Positions 40,074 to 50,208 of a DNA stretch of 64,000 nt are shown piece by piece. The notes under the pieces are model-generated. The model did not search any database. It saw only the letters and a program-made list of their open reading frames with translations, and had not been told where the DNA came from. A program made the translations under genes and the position numbers. This DNA is from JAZGGS01 sp963749485. GTDB taxonomy: Bacteria; Bacteroidota; Ignavibacteria; Ignavibacteriales; Ignavibacteriaceae. The stretch covers positions 62,001 through 126,000 of the forward strand of contig CAVVMV010000003.1 in assembly GCA_963749485.1 (NCBI GenBank), given 5' to 3'. Positions within the stretch are counted from its first letter, which is position 1; each line of letters begins with the position of its first letter.

Positions 40074-42622
40074 CTATTTCACTTTCACAATGACCATCGT
40101 GATATCATCATTTACTTCGGCTGTACCACGGAAGGTGCTTAAGGAATGCAATATCTCTTCCATTATTTCTGTGGAGCGGTGCGTAGATTTATTCTTAAGA
40201 ATTGTAGTTAGTTTATCTTCACCAAAAAGTTCATTTGACTCATTCATTGCTTCGGTTACGCCGTCTGTAAAGAAAGCATATATTTGCCCGGGATTTAGTT
40301 TTAGTTTTTCTTCAACAAGCGAGCGCTCAAAGATTACACCTTTTTCCAATCCTACACCAATCCCCTGGGTGCGGTAAGATTCCACTGTTCCATTGCTGGC
40401 TGTAAGTATCGGCATATGTCCTGCACGGCAGAATGTAACTGTTCCTTCATCAAGATCGAATAACGCCAGCGTCATTGTAATAAACCAGTTGCGTTCAATC
40501 TCATCATACATACGTTTGTTTACATCAACAAGTATCTCTTTAGGTGTTTTACCGCCTGTGCAGTAAAGCTTTATCATTGTTTGCAGTTTGGTCATATAAA
40601 GTGATGCGGAGAGTCCCTTGCCGGAAACATCACCAACTACCACAAAGAGTTTTGAAACGGATCCATCTACAGGAAGCAGATCAAAATAATCGCCGCCAAC
40701 CTGCATTGCGGGAATCATCTCACCGCATATATCAAGGTTACCTATTTCGGGAATACACGCCGGGAGTAATCCCTGCTGTATTTTCCTGGCAAGATCAAGG
40801 TCTCGTTCAATCTTCTTCTTTTCAATTTCAGTTTCATATAGACGGGAATTTTCAATAGAGACAGCTGCCTGGTTTGCTGCAGCCCATAACAGTTCAAGAT
40901 CTTTTCCTGCAAACCGGGAACCGGAATGTTTCAAACCAAACAGAAGCAATCCAACCGGTTTCGATTTTACCATCATAGGAATAATTGTATGAATTCCCTC
41001 CTCAAGCAATCTTTCAGCTTTTTCATCCAGGAAAACTGAATTGAAATCAGTCTGTTCAATTGAAGGGTATTTAGTGATTAAAAATTTTTCCTTTAAGAAC
41101 TGTGGAATCTTCGATTCAGTAATCACGCATTCTTTATTATTAATTCCTACACTTTCAACAAGCTTTAATTTTTCGTTATTGTCTCTTAGTAAAATTCCGA
41201 ATGTATCAATTTTTAAGAGCGTCAACAAAAGATTTCTTCATTAGCTCCAGGATATTTTCCTGTCCAACAACTGTTGCAAGTTCATTACTAAGATTAACAA
41301 GCACTTGCTGATGGGCGAATTGTTCAGGATAAAATCTTTTGGTAAGAAAATCCTGGAACTTATTTTTAGTTGATTGAAAGACCAGGGCAAAGATTATAAA
41401 GAAATACACCGGCAACAATTCCCTGGTTTTCAACTCCAAGAAATGAACTAATACTTTGACCGGCAACGTAAATAACAAAAAAGTAAATAGCTGCAACGGA
41501 CACCGTAGCTGTACCATAAATTATTGTGTTCTTAACTACAATACTTACATCCATCAACTGATATTTAAAAATGGCATAAGCAAAAATGAGAGGTACAATT
41601 GCTATCAATATTATTGGTGTGTAATATTCAGGTGAATTAAAAAACGTATCTGCAATTGCAGGTGCTATTTGAGCAGCATATAATCCAACAGCAAGTCCAA
41701 AAGTTACTGCAATCAACATTAACAATACCGGTTTCCTTTTTTCTTTAGATTTAACCCTGCGGTACTGAATTATAAGTGCAACACCTGCAGTAACATTTGC
41801 AAATAATGCAAAATAACCAAATGACTCAAGTTCCCGAATGAAAGTCATTTCCCCAATTATACCGTTAAAAGCTAACACGGCAGATAGAATAGCCAAAACT
41901 GACATGGAAGCAGGTAATATGATTATTATTTTTTTTACCCATTTCTTCTCAGCAAATTTAAATCGAGTCGGGAAGTTCCAGAAAAAATAATTTATTATAA
42001 AAGGAAGAAAAGTAATTCCAATTAGCGATAAACTACCGATCAATACTGCCAGGAATCCAAAATCGTTGAAGAACTTATAAAAGTCTAAAAGTGTATGCAT
42101 AGCAGCTAATACAGTAAGTACACCGATAAAGTAGAAAAGTTTATGGATCCTTCCATCCGGTTTTGCACTGAGAACAATAAATCCTATCAGGATCCAGAAG
42201 AGAGCACTTAATGAACTAGCAAGATTGTCAAATTGAATAAGCTTCTTTACATAAACTTTAGTGTTTAAAATATTACCCTCTCGCATAACTTTGTAATCTG
42301 CATAATCACCGCTGGAAAATCTGTTTAATATCTGCTGTGCCTGAAAAGTTCCATAAAGAACTTTACCATCTATTTCAAGAAGCTGATCTCCGTTTCTAAT
42401 TCCTGCATTCCATGTTACCCCTTCTACTTTAACAACAGCGAAGAATATAGCAGTGCTATCCTTGCTTACTTTTTTAGGTATCCATAAGCATTCATCATTG
42501 CTTGTTACTCTTACAGCAACAGCAAAATAAATGTTAATCAGTGCAATACCGATCAAAATTATTGAAACGATTGCAATTAAATTCGAACGATATTTTAACA
42601 TTATTGATTTTAAGCTTCTCAT
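40074..42622 (-). CDS. Membrane PDZ-7TM-GAF-SpoIIE serine phosphatase (two frameshifts)
   Basis: The architecture in order is: one membrane helix, a PDZ-like domain (about residues 45-130, with GVTWNAGIRNGDQLLEIDGK), about seven more membrane helices, a short helical region (KNKFQDFLTKRFYPEQFAHQ), a GAF domain, a helical linker (LARKIQQGLLP) and a SpoIIE/PP2C domain. The PP2C motifs are GGDYFDLLPVDG, VGDVSGKGLSASLYM, CRAGHMPIL, AFFTDGVTEAMN and the end NDDITMVIVKVK. The pieces are 41366-42622, 41206-41517 and 40074-41228, breaking near 41400 and 41220; about 848 residues are expected. It is the last gene of a five-gene operon and starts four bases after the preceding stop. It probably reports an external or membrane signal to the STAS/kinase switch. 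Confidence 0.88.
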
Positions 42623-42626
42623 AACT

Positions 42627-44308
42627 TTACCGTACCTTAATTACTAACATTGTAATATCATCGGATTGTGTAACGCCGGAAGCAAAATTTTGAACTTCTG
42701 TTTTAATTCCGTTCATTATCACTTCAGCCGGTTTATCTTTAAGAGATAAAGCTACTCTTTCCAGTCGCTCATCAGAAAACTCTTCCCGATTTTTATTCAT
42801 CGCTTCAGAAACACCGTCGGTGAACATTATTATCACATCATCTTTTTTGAGTTCAACTTCTTCAGAGATGTAAGGAATATCCGTCTTCATCACTCCGAGT
42901 ATCATTCCCCCTTTTTCAAGTTTATCAATCTTACTGTCTCTTATAAGAAGCGGAGGATTATGTCCGGCATTTACATAAGTAAAGGTATTCTTTTTGATAT
43001 TAACAATCCCCCAGAAAAAAGTTATAAACCTGCCGTCGGTTGTGTTTCCTGAAATTAAATCATTTATCAACCCTGTTGCTTCATCAATCTTCATTCCCTG
43101 TTTACAAATAACCTGTAAGAACGCCTGTATGTTAGCCATCATAAGTGAAGCGGGAACACCCTTTGCCGGAAACATCTGCAATTGCAATGCAAAAATTATC
43201 TTCATCAAGCGGGATAACATCGTAATAATCGCCGCCAACCTGTTTTGAAGAAATATTAAGTGCAGCTATATCAAAGTTATCGAAACGTGGAATATTAAGA
43301 GGCAAAAGATTGCGCTGTATATCACGAGCAAGGTCCAATTCCTCTTCCAGTTTCCGTTTTTCAAGTTCTTCAAGAAACAATCTTTTATTTTCAAGCGAAA
43401 TTATTGCAAGACTTCCAACAGAAAAAATAAATTCGATATCAGTTTCGTTGTACGGCTGGTTGTTAACACTTTTGCCTAGCAGGATCAGTCCTTTTGTCTT
43501 TCCCTGTATCTCCATAGAAACAATAAGTTCAACTCCGAGATCATAAATTTTGGTGTATTCGTTTTCCAAACGCTCCTTGCCAATCGAGTTATCAGAAAAT
43601 GTTAAATCATATTCGTTTAGATTTTTTATAAGCTCATCTTTGCCAAATTTACATTCGAGTACATCAATCCCTGTTTCGTTAAAAGTAACTACGGCATATT
43701 TAGAAACAAGGAACTGCCCAATAACAGAATAATATAAGCAGCTTTGCAACTTTAGTTGATTCGGAAAACATTCCGAATTCTTTACTCAGTTCGAAAAGTG
43801 AGCTCAACCGATGAAGACGTGAATCCAGTATACGGTTTACTTTTTTTAATTCGCCAAACACAACAGAGTTTTGAATAGCTGTTGCAGATATATTAAGAAT
43901 AGTTCCTAAAAATTCCAGGTCATCATTAGTATAATCGCTTTTATTAAGTTTTTCACCAAGGCAAACAATTCCAACACAATCATCAGATGAACTTATCTTT
44001 TGTACCGCTTTTAAATTTGCCTTATTCATAAATGCTTTCAATTCATCTTTAGAAGTACAATCAGGATTTGCATTTAAATCTGGAAAAAGCTTAAGTGCAC
44101 TTTCCGACACTCCTTTTGAATGCTTAAGTACTATCTTACCATTTTCACTAAGCGCTATTAAACCCCTTGTTGCAAGAAATTTGCCGAGACAAGTAAGCAT
44201 GACGTTATTAAGTATAAAATCCAGGTCGATGCTGGAATTAATTATACTGCTGAATTCTACAAGTGCGGTAAGGTTTCGCTTTAGCTTAAAATTGCTTGAA
44301 TCACTCAT
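42627..44308 (-). CDS. Double-GAF SpoIIE serine phosphatase, soluble (two frameshifts)
   Basis: Two GAF-like sensor domains (one in 43700-44308 with LVEFSSIINSSIDLDF, one in the middle piece with GLILLGKSVNNQ) precede the linker (LARDIQRNLLP) and the PP2C domain. The latter has VGGDYYDVIPLDE, IADVSGKG, NAGHNPPLLI and MFTDGVSEAMN and ends SDDITMLVIKVR. There is no membrane segment or signal peptide, so it is cytoplasmic. The pieces are 43700-44308, 43132-43749 and 42627-43238, breaking near 43715 and 43150; the restored length is about 560 residues. Its ATG overlaps the stop of the kinase gene by one base. Confidence 0.88.
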
Positions 44309-44751
44309 TAACTTTGCGATTCATTAATATTTTTAGAGAGAAGCACCTGGTTATATTTACCAGGGACAGAAATATATTTTACTTCATCCATTAATGTTTT
44401 CATAAGGTACATACCAAGTCCGCCTACTTTTCTTTCATCGTAATACTTACGTAAATCCGGATCGGGAACAATATCTGGATCAAAAGAATTTCCGTAATCG
44501 ATTATAAGAATCGTAAATTTTTCATGATTGTATTTCAACTCTATTTTAATTTCACCATCGGGTAAAGAACGGTAAGCATGTTTTATAATATTGGTACACG
44601 CTTCATCAACTGCAAGCATAATATTCTCGATCATTTCCTTCTTAATGCCTGCACTAAACGCATTACGGCTTATAAAATCTCTAATATCTGAAAGATTTTC
44701 GGTCTTACTTTTTACAATAAGCTCTTTATTATTTGTTGTTTCGTTATTCAA
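44308..44751 (-). CDS. RsbW-like serine kinase / anti-sigma factor (HATPase_c_2)
   Basis: The 147-residue protein is a GHKL ATPase. It shows the N-box VDEACTNIIKHAY, the G1 box IDYGNSFDP and the G2 box GGLGMYLMKTLMD. Such proteins bind a target such as a sigma factor, and phosphorylate a STAS antagonist. It lies between a STAS gene, with which it overlaps by four bases (ATGA), and a SpoIIE phosphatase, with which it overlaps by one. It is intact. No sigma factor is in the operon, so the output partner may be elsewhere, or the kinase may control another protein. Confidence 0.92.
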   Translation of the reverse strand: MNNETTNNKELIVKSKTENLSDIRDFISRNAFSAGIKKEMIENIMLAVDEACTNIIKHAYRSLPDGEIKIELKYNHEKFTILIIDYGNSFDPDIVPDPDLRKYYDERKVGGLGMYLMKTLMDEVKYISVPGKYNQVLLSKNINESQS

Positions 44752-45104
44752 TTCGAACTCTCTTTAAACTTGTTTATTGCTTCATTTTCAGTTTTAAAGA
44801 TCTCGTAGAGCAGCGGAAAACCGAGCAGGTCGAATATGTTAAAAACCTTGTCGCTCATAGTTGAAAGTTTTATATCGCCTTTATTTTCCCGTATCTTTTC
44901 TATGTAAGCCATAAAAACTCCAAGACCGGCACTGCTTATGTAAGCCAGCTCTTCAAAGTTCACAACAATTTTAAATCTATTATTATCAATCAGTTGAGTG
45001 AAATTTTCTTCAAGTGCCGGAGCAGTATGTGCATCCAGATAACCCTTAAGATTTATAACACTTACGTTATCTTTTTCTATAATTGCGGTGCTGAATTCTG
45101 CCAT
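44748..45104 (-). CDS. STAS-domain anti-anti-sigma factor (RsbV-like)
   Basis: A single STAS domain of 118 residues holds the phosphorylation-site serine within ELAYISSAGLGVFM. A VINLKGYLDAHTAP strand starts the domain. In the partner switch the unphosphorylated form would bind the RsbW-like kinase. The kinase gene overlaps its stop by four bases. Its own start overlaps the phosphatase upstream by 28 bases, so the three products are made together. It is intact. Confidence 0.93.
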   Translation of the reverse strand: MAEFSTAIIEKDNVSVINLKGYLDAHTAPALEENFTQLIDNNRFKIVVNFEELAYISSAGLGVFMAYIEKIRENKGDIKLSTMSDKVFNIFDLLGFPLLYEIFKTENEAINKFKESSN

Positions 45105-47219
45105 TCTTTCTCTCCATTATTATTAAATTGTTGCCTGTCCCGTCCTTCTTCTTCAGATCGGCGGGATTTCCACTTTAATATAACCAAAGTTATATCATCA
45201 TACTGCGAATGATCTTTAGAAAATAAAGTTACTTCTTTAATGACTCTATTTGCCAGTTCGTGTGCGCTTGTTTCATTGTTTTCAACCAATAACTCGGTAA
45301 AATACTCTTCGCCAAAGTCATCAAGTGAATCGTTCTTGGCTTCGGTTATTCCATCAGTAAATAACACTATCGTATCGTTTTCAATAAGATCAACATTCAT
45401 TTCATCAAGGGTATGTTCAAAGTAATCAGTATCACTTAAACCAAGACCAAGACCTAATGGTTTAATCTGTTCCACCGATTCTTCTCTTAAAAGCAGCACA
45501 GGGCAATGACCCGCTCTTGCTAAATAGAGTTTTTCTTTTTTAAGATCTATTAAACCATAAGCAGCACTTACAAATGTTTTGCTATCCAGAGCATTTATCA
45601 GAATCTGGTTTGCTTTTATAAGTATTTCTTTTGGCTGCTCTATTGTTTTTGACAGTGATTCAAAAATTCCTTTTACTTCTGCCATTATAAATGCCGCCGA
45701 AATTCCCTTACCGGAAACATCTGCAATTACAAATCCAAGTTTTGTTTCGCTTATAGGAAAGAAATCATAGTAATCTCCGCCAACTTCAAAGGCAGGTATA
45801 AATACAGAAGAGATTTCGAGCCCTTTGTAATCAGGATTTTTTTCCGGCAGAATTTTTCTCTGTATTTCGCGTGCAACATCAAGTTCTTTTTCAAGTCTCT
45901 CTTTTTCTATCGATTCTTCCAGCAGGCGCGAATTTTCTATTGAAACAGAAGCATATTCTGAAAAAGTGGTTATTGCTTTTTTATCTTCATCATTAAAATT
46001 TCTATCCTCTATTCTTGCAGCCACTAAAATTCCTTTAATTTCTCCACGTGCTTTAAGCGGTGAAACTGCAATCCGGTTAAAGTTCTTTTCTGTTTTAATG
46101 CTGCTTTCATTTTTTTTAAGCTTGTAAAATTTTGTTTCGCCGGAAGTTTGCCAGCCGCTTTTACTTAATATGAATTTGTTAATTATCCCGGAATCTACAA
46201 AACCAATGTTTTTATTTGCAATAGAAACAAACTCATCATCATCTTTATTCTTCCAGATAATCCATGATGCATCTGCATGGCTTACTCTTAGAGTGATATC
46301 GGTAACCGTTTCTGCAAGATCGTTAAAATCAAGTACTTGCGTTATCAGTTTACTAAAATATTGCAGCGAAGAAACTTCTTCTGCTTTCCTGTCATAAGCT
46401 TCGGCTGTAGGAAGATGGAAACAGGGTTGTGAAGAAGAGCATAGTAAAATAGATCGCACCGTAAAGCATTGTAATGGAAGCAAACTGCTTAAGGGCAGGA
46501 GAAAATGTGCCGAGCATCTGGCTGTGGATGTTAGTGCCCGTATTGCTGCTAAAGTTTACAATAAAGAGTACAGTTATAACTATCGATAAAATTAAAAGAT
46601 AGACTTTTTCTTTTTTAACAAGAAATGCAATCCAGGAAATCTTAACAGAATTAAAAAGTATTAGCAAAATCGATATTATAAAAAATGTATCGCTTATAAA
46701 AGAGAAATCTTTGGAATCTGAAAAATGTGCCGAGATTGAAGCAAGAAAAATAAAAACCAGCATCGTGTTAAAGTAAACTTTAAGATTTTTACTCTGCCCA
46801 AAAAAGTGAAGCTGTCTTAAAGCCAATATAACGTATGCTATAAAACTGATGATTAAAAGGATGTACAGAACAGAAACAAAATTATAAACCAATCCCGGGT
46901 TGTTCAGCCGTTCATTAACATTATCGAAGATCACAGACATTATTATATCAGCAAAACTGATTATAAAAAAGATAAATGCGTTCATAATTCCTACGTTCAT
47001 TATGAAGGAGAGCGGGGTAAAATCTTTTTTATAAAAATAATTGTATATGGAAAGCACTAGGAAAAAAATAGTAAGAAAGATAAGAAGATCGAGAATTACG
47101 ATTAAAGCAATAGAATCGGAATTACCGAAAAACACTTTAAACAGGAAAAGTGTGAGAGCAGAAAGCAGGAAAAACTGGAACTGCGAGTTCTTAAATATAT
47201 TTACAGATATGGTGCTCAT
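45077..47219 (-). CDS. Multi-pass membrane GAF-SpoIIE serine phosphatase (one frameshift)
   Basis: The N-terminal piece (46392-47219) is a membrane region of about seven or eight helices with no clear extracellular domain. The second piece (45077-46483) has a GAF domain, a linker (VAREIQRKILPE) and a SpoIIE/PP2C domain: VGGDYYDFFPIS, IADVSGKGISAAFIM, LARAGHCPVLLL, VLFTDGITEAKN and YDDITLVILKW. One indel near 46420 joins them into about 713 residues, with FHLPTAEAYDRKAEEVSSL across the join. It is the first gene of the partner-switching operon. Its sensing domain is probably membrane-embedded. Confidence 0.88.
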
Positions 47220-47423
47220 TTACTCCTTGTTAATTTATGCAATTCCAGATAAAATTAAAGCCAGGTTAATTTGAAATTTCAAAATCATTTTATGTAAACC
47301 GAGAAGGAAAATAACCTATTTTTAAAGATATGTAAAGAAATCCGGTATAAACGGAATATTATTAGGATGGCTGCAAATATAAAAAGAGATATATGTTTGA
47401 AAAATGATTTTGGATGGTAAAAA

Positions 47424-47444
47424 AGCCGCCCGGATGGAGCGGCT
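47424..47444 (-). terminator. Rho-independent terminator after the anti-sigma gene
   Basis: A 6-bp stem (AGCCGC with GCGGCT) with a 9-base loop is followed on the minus strand by six T. It should end the sigma/anti-sigma transcript before the partner-switching operon begins. Confidence 0.8.
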
Positions 47445-47471
47445 CTCTGGAGTATGGGTCAGCAAAAAATT

Positions 47472-49014
47472 TTATTTATCATTTCTTTTTGTTTCCTCTC
47501 TAAATTCGTGTCTCCACTCTTTCATATCTTCGCGGAAATGATTTAATTCTTCGCGCAGCATCTTCATCTGCTCATTCAGCATTTCTTCATCGTAATAAGG
47601 AAAGGCAGTCATCAAATTCGAACCTGAATTTGTTAGCCATTGAATCATTAAAATATTCGAATTGCTTCCAGTTGTAAGAGTTGATTGAATCAATTAATAT
47701 TTCGTGCGAATTGAGAAGTGAGTCTAAATTATAATTTTCGTATTTATATTCATAGGTTTGAAGTGAGTCATCTTCATAATATTCTATTCTAAAACCTTGC
47801 TGTAAATGTTCAATCTCTGGAATATGGACAGTTATTTGATCAAAGTTCTTAGTTGCTACTCTAATAATTTCATTTATGCTGTCAAGATCAGGAATATCAA
47901 ATTCAGGAATTTCGAAACGAGAAAGATTCACACGGCAATTATTTGAATCAATAATAATGTGAAACATCTCTTCCCGCTCTAATCTTTTTTCCAACCTGTT
48001 TAATGTTGAATCGTAACGAATATTTATTTCAACTCTGGCTAATTCTTTACCAACATCTTTAAGGTGCTCCCGCATTTCTGCAAAGTTCTCTTCATACTCT
48101 TCATAATCAAATTCAAATCTTTCAGAAAAAATTGAATCGGGTGTAAGGAAAATATAATTATGATCGGGTGTTTCCTTAAGCAGGTTAACAGCGTTTACTA
48201 TCTGCACGCGATCTTCGTTCGAAAAACCTGCTGGTACAACTTTATAGTATTGTTCCTTGTTTAAATCTTCAGCAAGTACAAGCAGATCGGCAAAAATCGC
48301 TTTCCGGTAATTCCACAAATTAGGATTTATCGCAACGGTATTATTTTCATTAACCAGCACCTGCGATTCCAAAGCTTTTGCATACCCGCCAATAATCGAA
48401 TCAACTTTCATCCTTTGTTTATCATCAAGCTTTAATGCCTGGATGAATTTTTCATAGTTATTTTTTTCTTCTTCGTAACCAGCAGTCTTAATCTCAAAAT
48501 ATTCTTTACCGGTTTCATCATACCCAAGGTGAAGGTATTGTTTACGTGAATTATCGAGTGGGAGTTCTTTATTAAAAGCGAAGTTGAAAATATCTTCGTT
48601 ATTAAGATCGGCAGCAAATAACAACGGCTGCAGGTTTTCATTATAGAATCCTGCAATGTTGGTTTTCTGTTCTTCCCATAAATTATTTATAAACTCAGGA
48701 TTGAATTTTAAGACAACCATCAAAATAATTGTAGCTGCAGCCAGACCAATTGCCGGGTACCATCTCTTTATTTTATAAGAAGATGATTTGCGGTTTTCAA
48801 GCTCAGCCATTAGCCGTGTTTCAAAGAAAGGTGATTCCGGAATCTGCTTTACAGATGAGGTTAATTCTTTTAATCTCTTAAGTTCTTCAAGATGCTTCTG
48901 CAGTTCTAAAGAAGATTTTATCTTCTTCTCTAACTTTTCAATTTCTTCCGGCGAAAGTTCACCATCTATGTAACTTGATAATAATTTCAGATCTTCTCTA
49001 TTCTCTTTCATCAT
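47472..49014 (-). CDS. Anti-sigma factor with very large extracytoplasmic domain (one frameshift)
   Basis: The N-terminal part matches the anti-sigma pattern (LLSSYIDGELSPEEIEKLEK) without the zinc-binding His-Cys-Cys set. A single membrane helix (WYPAIGLAAATIILMVVLKF, residues ~85-104) follows. About 400 residues outside the cytoplasm carry mostly acidic, helix-rich sequence and no recognised domain. The second frame (47472-47693) continues the tail after an indel near 47605 (CLPYYDEEMLNEQMKMLREE), giving about 513 residues. It overlaps the sigma factor gene by four bases. Most ECF anti-sigma partners are 200-300 residues, so the periplasmic part is unusually long. It may sense a signal or be cut by a protease. 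Confidence 0.8.
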
Positions 49015-49604
49015 CTCAATTCCGATTCCATTGGCTTTAAAATGTTACGCAAACCTTCTCTTGCCCTAAATATTCTCGATTTAACTGTTCCCATTTCGCA
49101 TCGTAATGTTTCTGAAATTTCCTGGTAACTGAATCCTTCAATATCTTTAAGAAGAAGCGGGGCTCGTAATTTTGCAGGTAATTCCGATATAGCATTCATA
49201 ACAATATTCGATACATCTTTATTTTCAACATCAATTCCTCTTCCGGTTTCTTCCGCAGCTTCTTTAATTGGGATAAATATCTTACGCACATTTATTTTTC
49301 TTAGGTGATCTTTACATTTATTAACCGTGATCCTGTAGAGCCAGGTTGTAAATTGAGATTCAAACCTGAAATATTTAAGATTTTTATAAACAGTAATAAA
49401 TACTTCCTGTGCAATGTCATCTACAGAACTGCTGTTGCTAATTGTTAAATAAATTATATTTCTAACTTTTTCCTTATGCCTTTTAACCAACAACTGGAAT
49501 ACGGAACTATCACCATCAATAAATCTCTTTATTAGCGAAAAATCATCGTCTAATTCCAGTATTTGGGGTTGCGTCAAATCTTTATTTTTATTTTTTGAAT
49601 TCAT
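49011..49604 (-). CDS. ECF-type RNA polymerase sigma factor (sigma-70 family)
   Basis: The 197-residue protein has sigma region 2 (FQLLVKRHKEKVRNIIY, SVDDIAQEVFITVYKNL, FTTWLYRITVNKCKDHL) and region 4 (ELPAKLRAPLLLKDIEGFSY, GTVKSRIFRAREGLR). There is no region 1 or 3, as expected for ECF factors. The gene is intact and followed, with a four-base overlap, by its likely anti-sigma gene. It stands about 1.8 kb upstream of the partner-switching operon, but a direct link between the two systems is not shown. Confidence 0.93.
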   Translation of the reverse strand: MNSKNKNKDLTQPQILELDDDFSLIKRFIDGDSSVFQLLVKRHKEKVRNIIYLTISNSSSVDDIAQEVFITVYKNLKYFRFESQFTTWLYRITVNKCKDHLRKINVRKIFIPIKEAAEETGRGIDVENKDVSNIVMNAISELPAKLRAPLLLKDIEGFSYQEISETLRCEMGTVKSRIFRAREGLRNILKPMESELR

Positions 49605-49747
49605 TTTTTAGACGGTAAAAAGGTTTAATTGTTCCATTAGAAGATCTCTAATATAATTTAACTTTGTGATATAATTAACTGCTAACAATTACTTGCAAAA
49701 GTAGAGACGTCTTCTTAAATTGAATCGAAAATTTCAAGGAGTAATAT

Positions 49748-50089
49748 ATGAAAATCAAAACCACTGAAAAATACGAAGCAGTTGTACTGGAATTAAAGGG
49801 AAATGTGATGGGTGGCGATGACACTAAAGAATTTAACGAGGTTTTACACAAATTAATTGATGGTGGAAAAACAAGAGTTGTATTAGATTTGGGCGGTGTA
49901 AAATTTATGAATAGTTCCGGTTTAGGAATGTTGATTGGCGGACTTACAACCATGAAAAAGGCCGAAGGACACCTGAAACTTGCAAACGTAACCGAAAAAA
50001 TTGAGAGCTTGCTGATAATTACCAAGCTAATAAAAATATTTGAGAGTTTTGATTCTGTTGATGATGCAGTTAAATCTTTTTCAGACTAA
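49748..50089 (+). CDS. STAS-domain anti-sigma factor antagonist
   Basis: The 113-residue single STAS domain has the core VVLELKGNVMGGDDTKEF and the phosphorylation-site region KFMNSSGLGMLIGG. It has no other domain. It is on the plus strand, alone, with an AAGGAG ribosome site a few bases upstream of the ATG. A partner kinase is not adjacent; it may pair with the kinase at 44.3 kb, but could equally serve another system. It ends before a strong terminator. Confidence 0.92.
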   Translation: MKIKTTEKYEAVVLELKGNVMGGDDTKEFNEVLHKLIDGGKTRVVLDLGGVKFMNSSGLGMLIGGLTTMKKAEGHLKLANVTEKIESLLIITKLIKIFESFDSVDDAVKSFSD

Positions 50090-50117
50090 TTTTTTTTAAC
50101 CAATTTTTTTATCACTT

Positions 50118-50145
50118 AAACTCCGGGTTTAGTAATCCGGAGTTT
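50118..50145 (+). terminator. Rho-independent terminator after the STAS gene
   Basis: A 9-bp stem (AAACTCCGG with CCGGAGTTT) and 10-base loop are followed by TTATTTT. It separates the STAS gene from purA. Confidence 0.88.
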
Positions 50146-50208
50146 TTATTTTGCCTTAAATATAAATCATTCCAATAAATTTATCTTTTATTTATACAGG
50201 TTATAATA

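Noticed and set aside
1706..47219. SpoIIE-type phosphatases as a sign of sporulation
   Set aside because: The surrounding genes, outer-membrane proteins and T9SS cargoes are those of a Gram-negative non-sporulating lineage. These phosphatases belong to partner-switching modules.
40074..50089. The ECF sigma factor as the output of the partner-switching operon
   Set aside because: ECF factors use membrane anti-sigma proteins, and this one has its own overlapping gene; RsbW-type kinases act on SigB-like factors. The link is only proximity.
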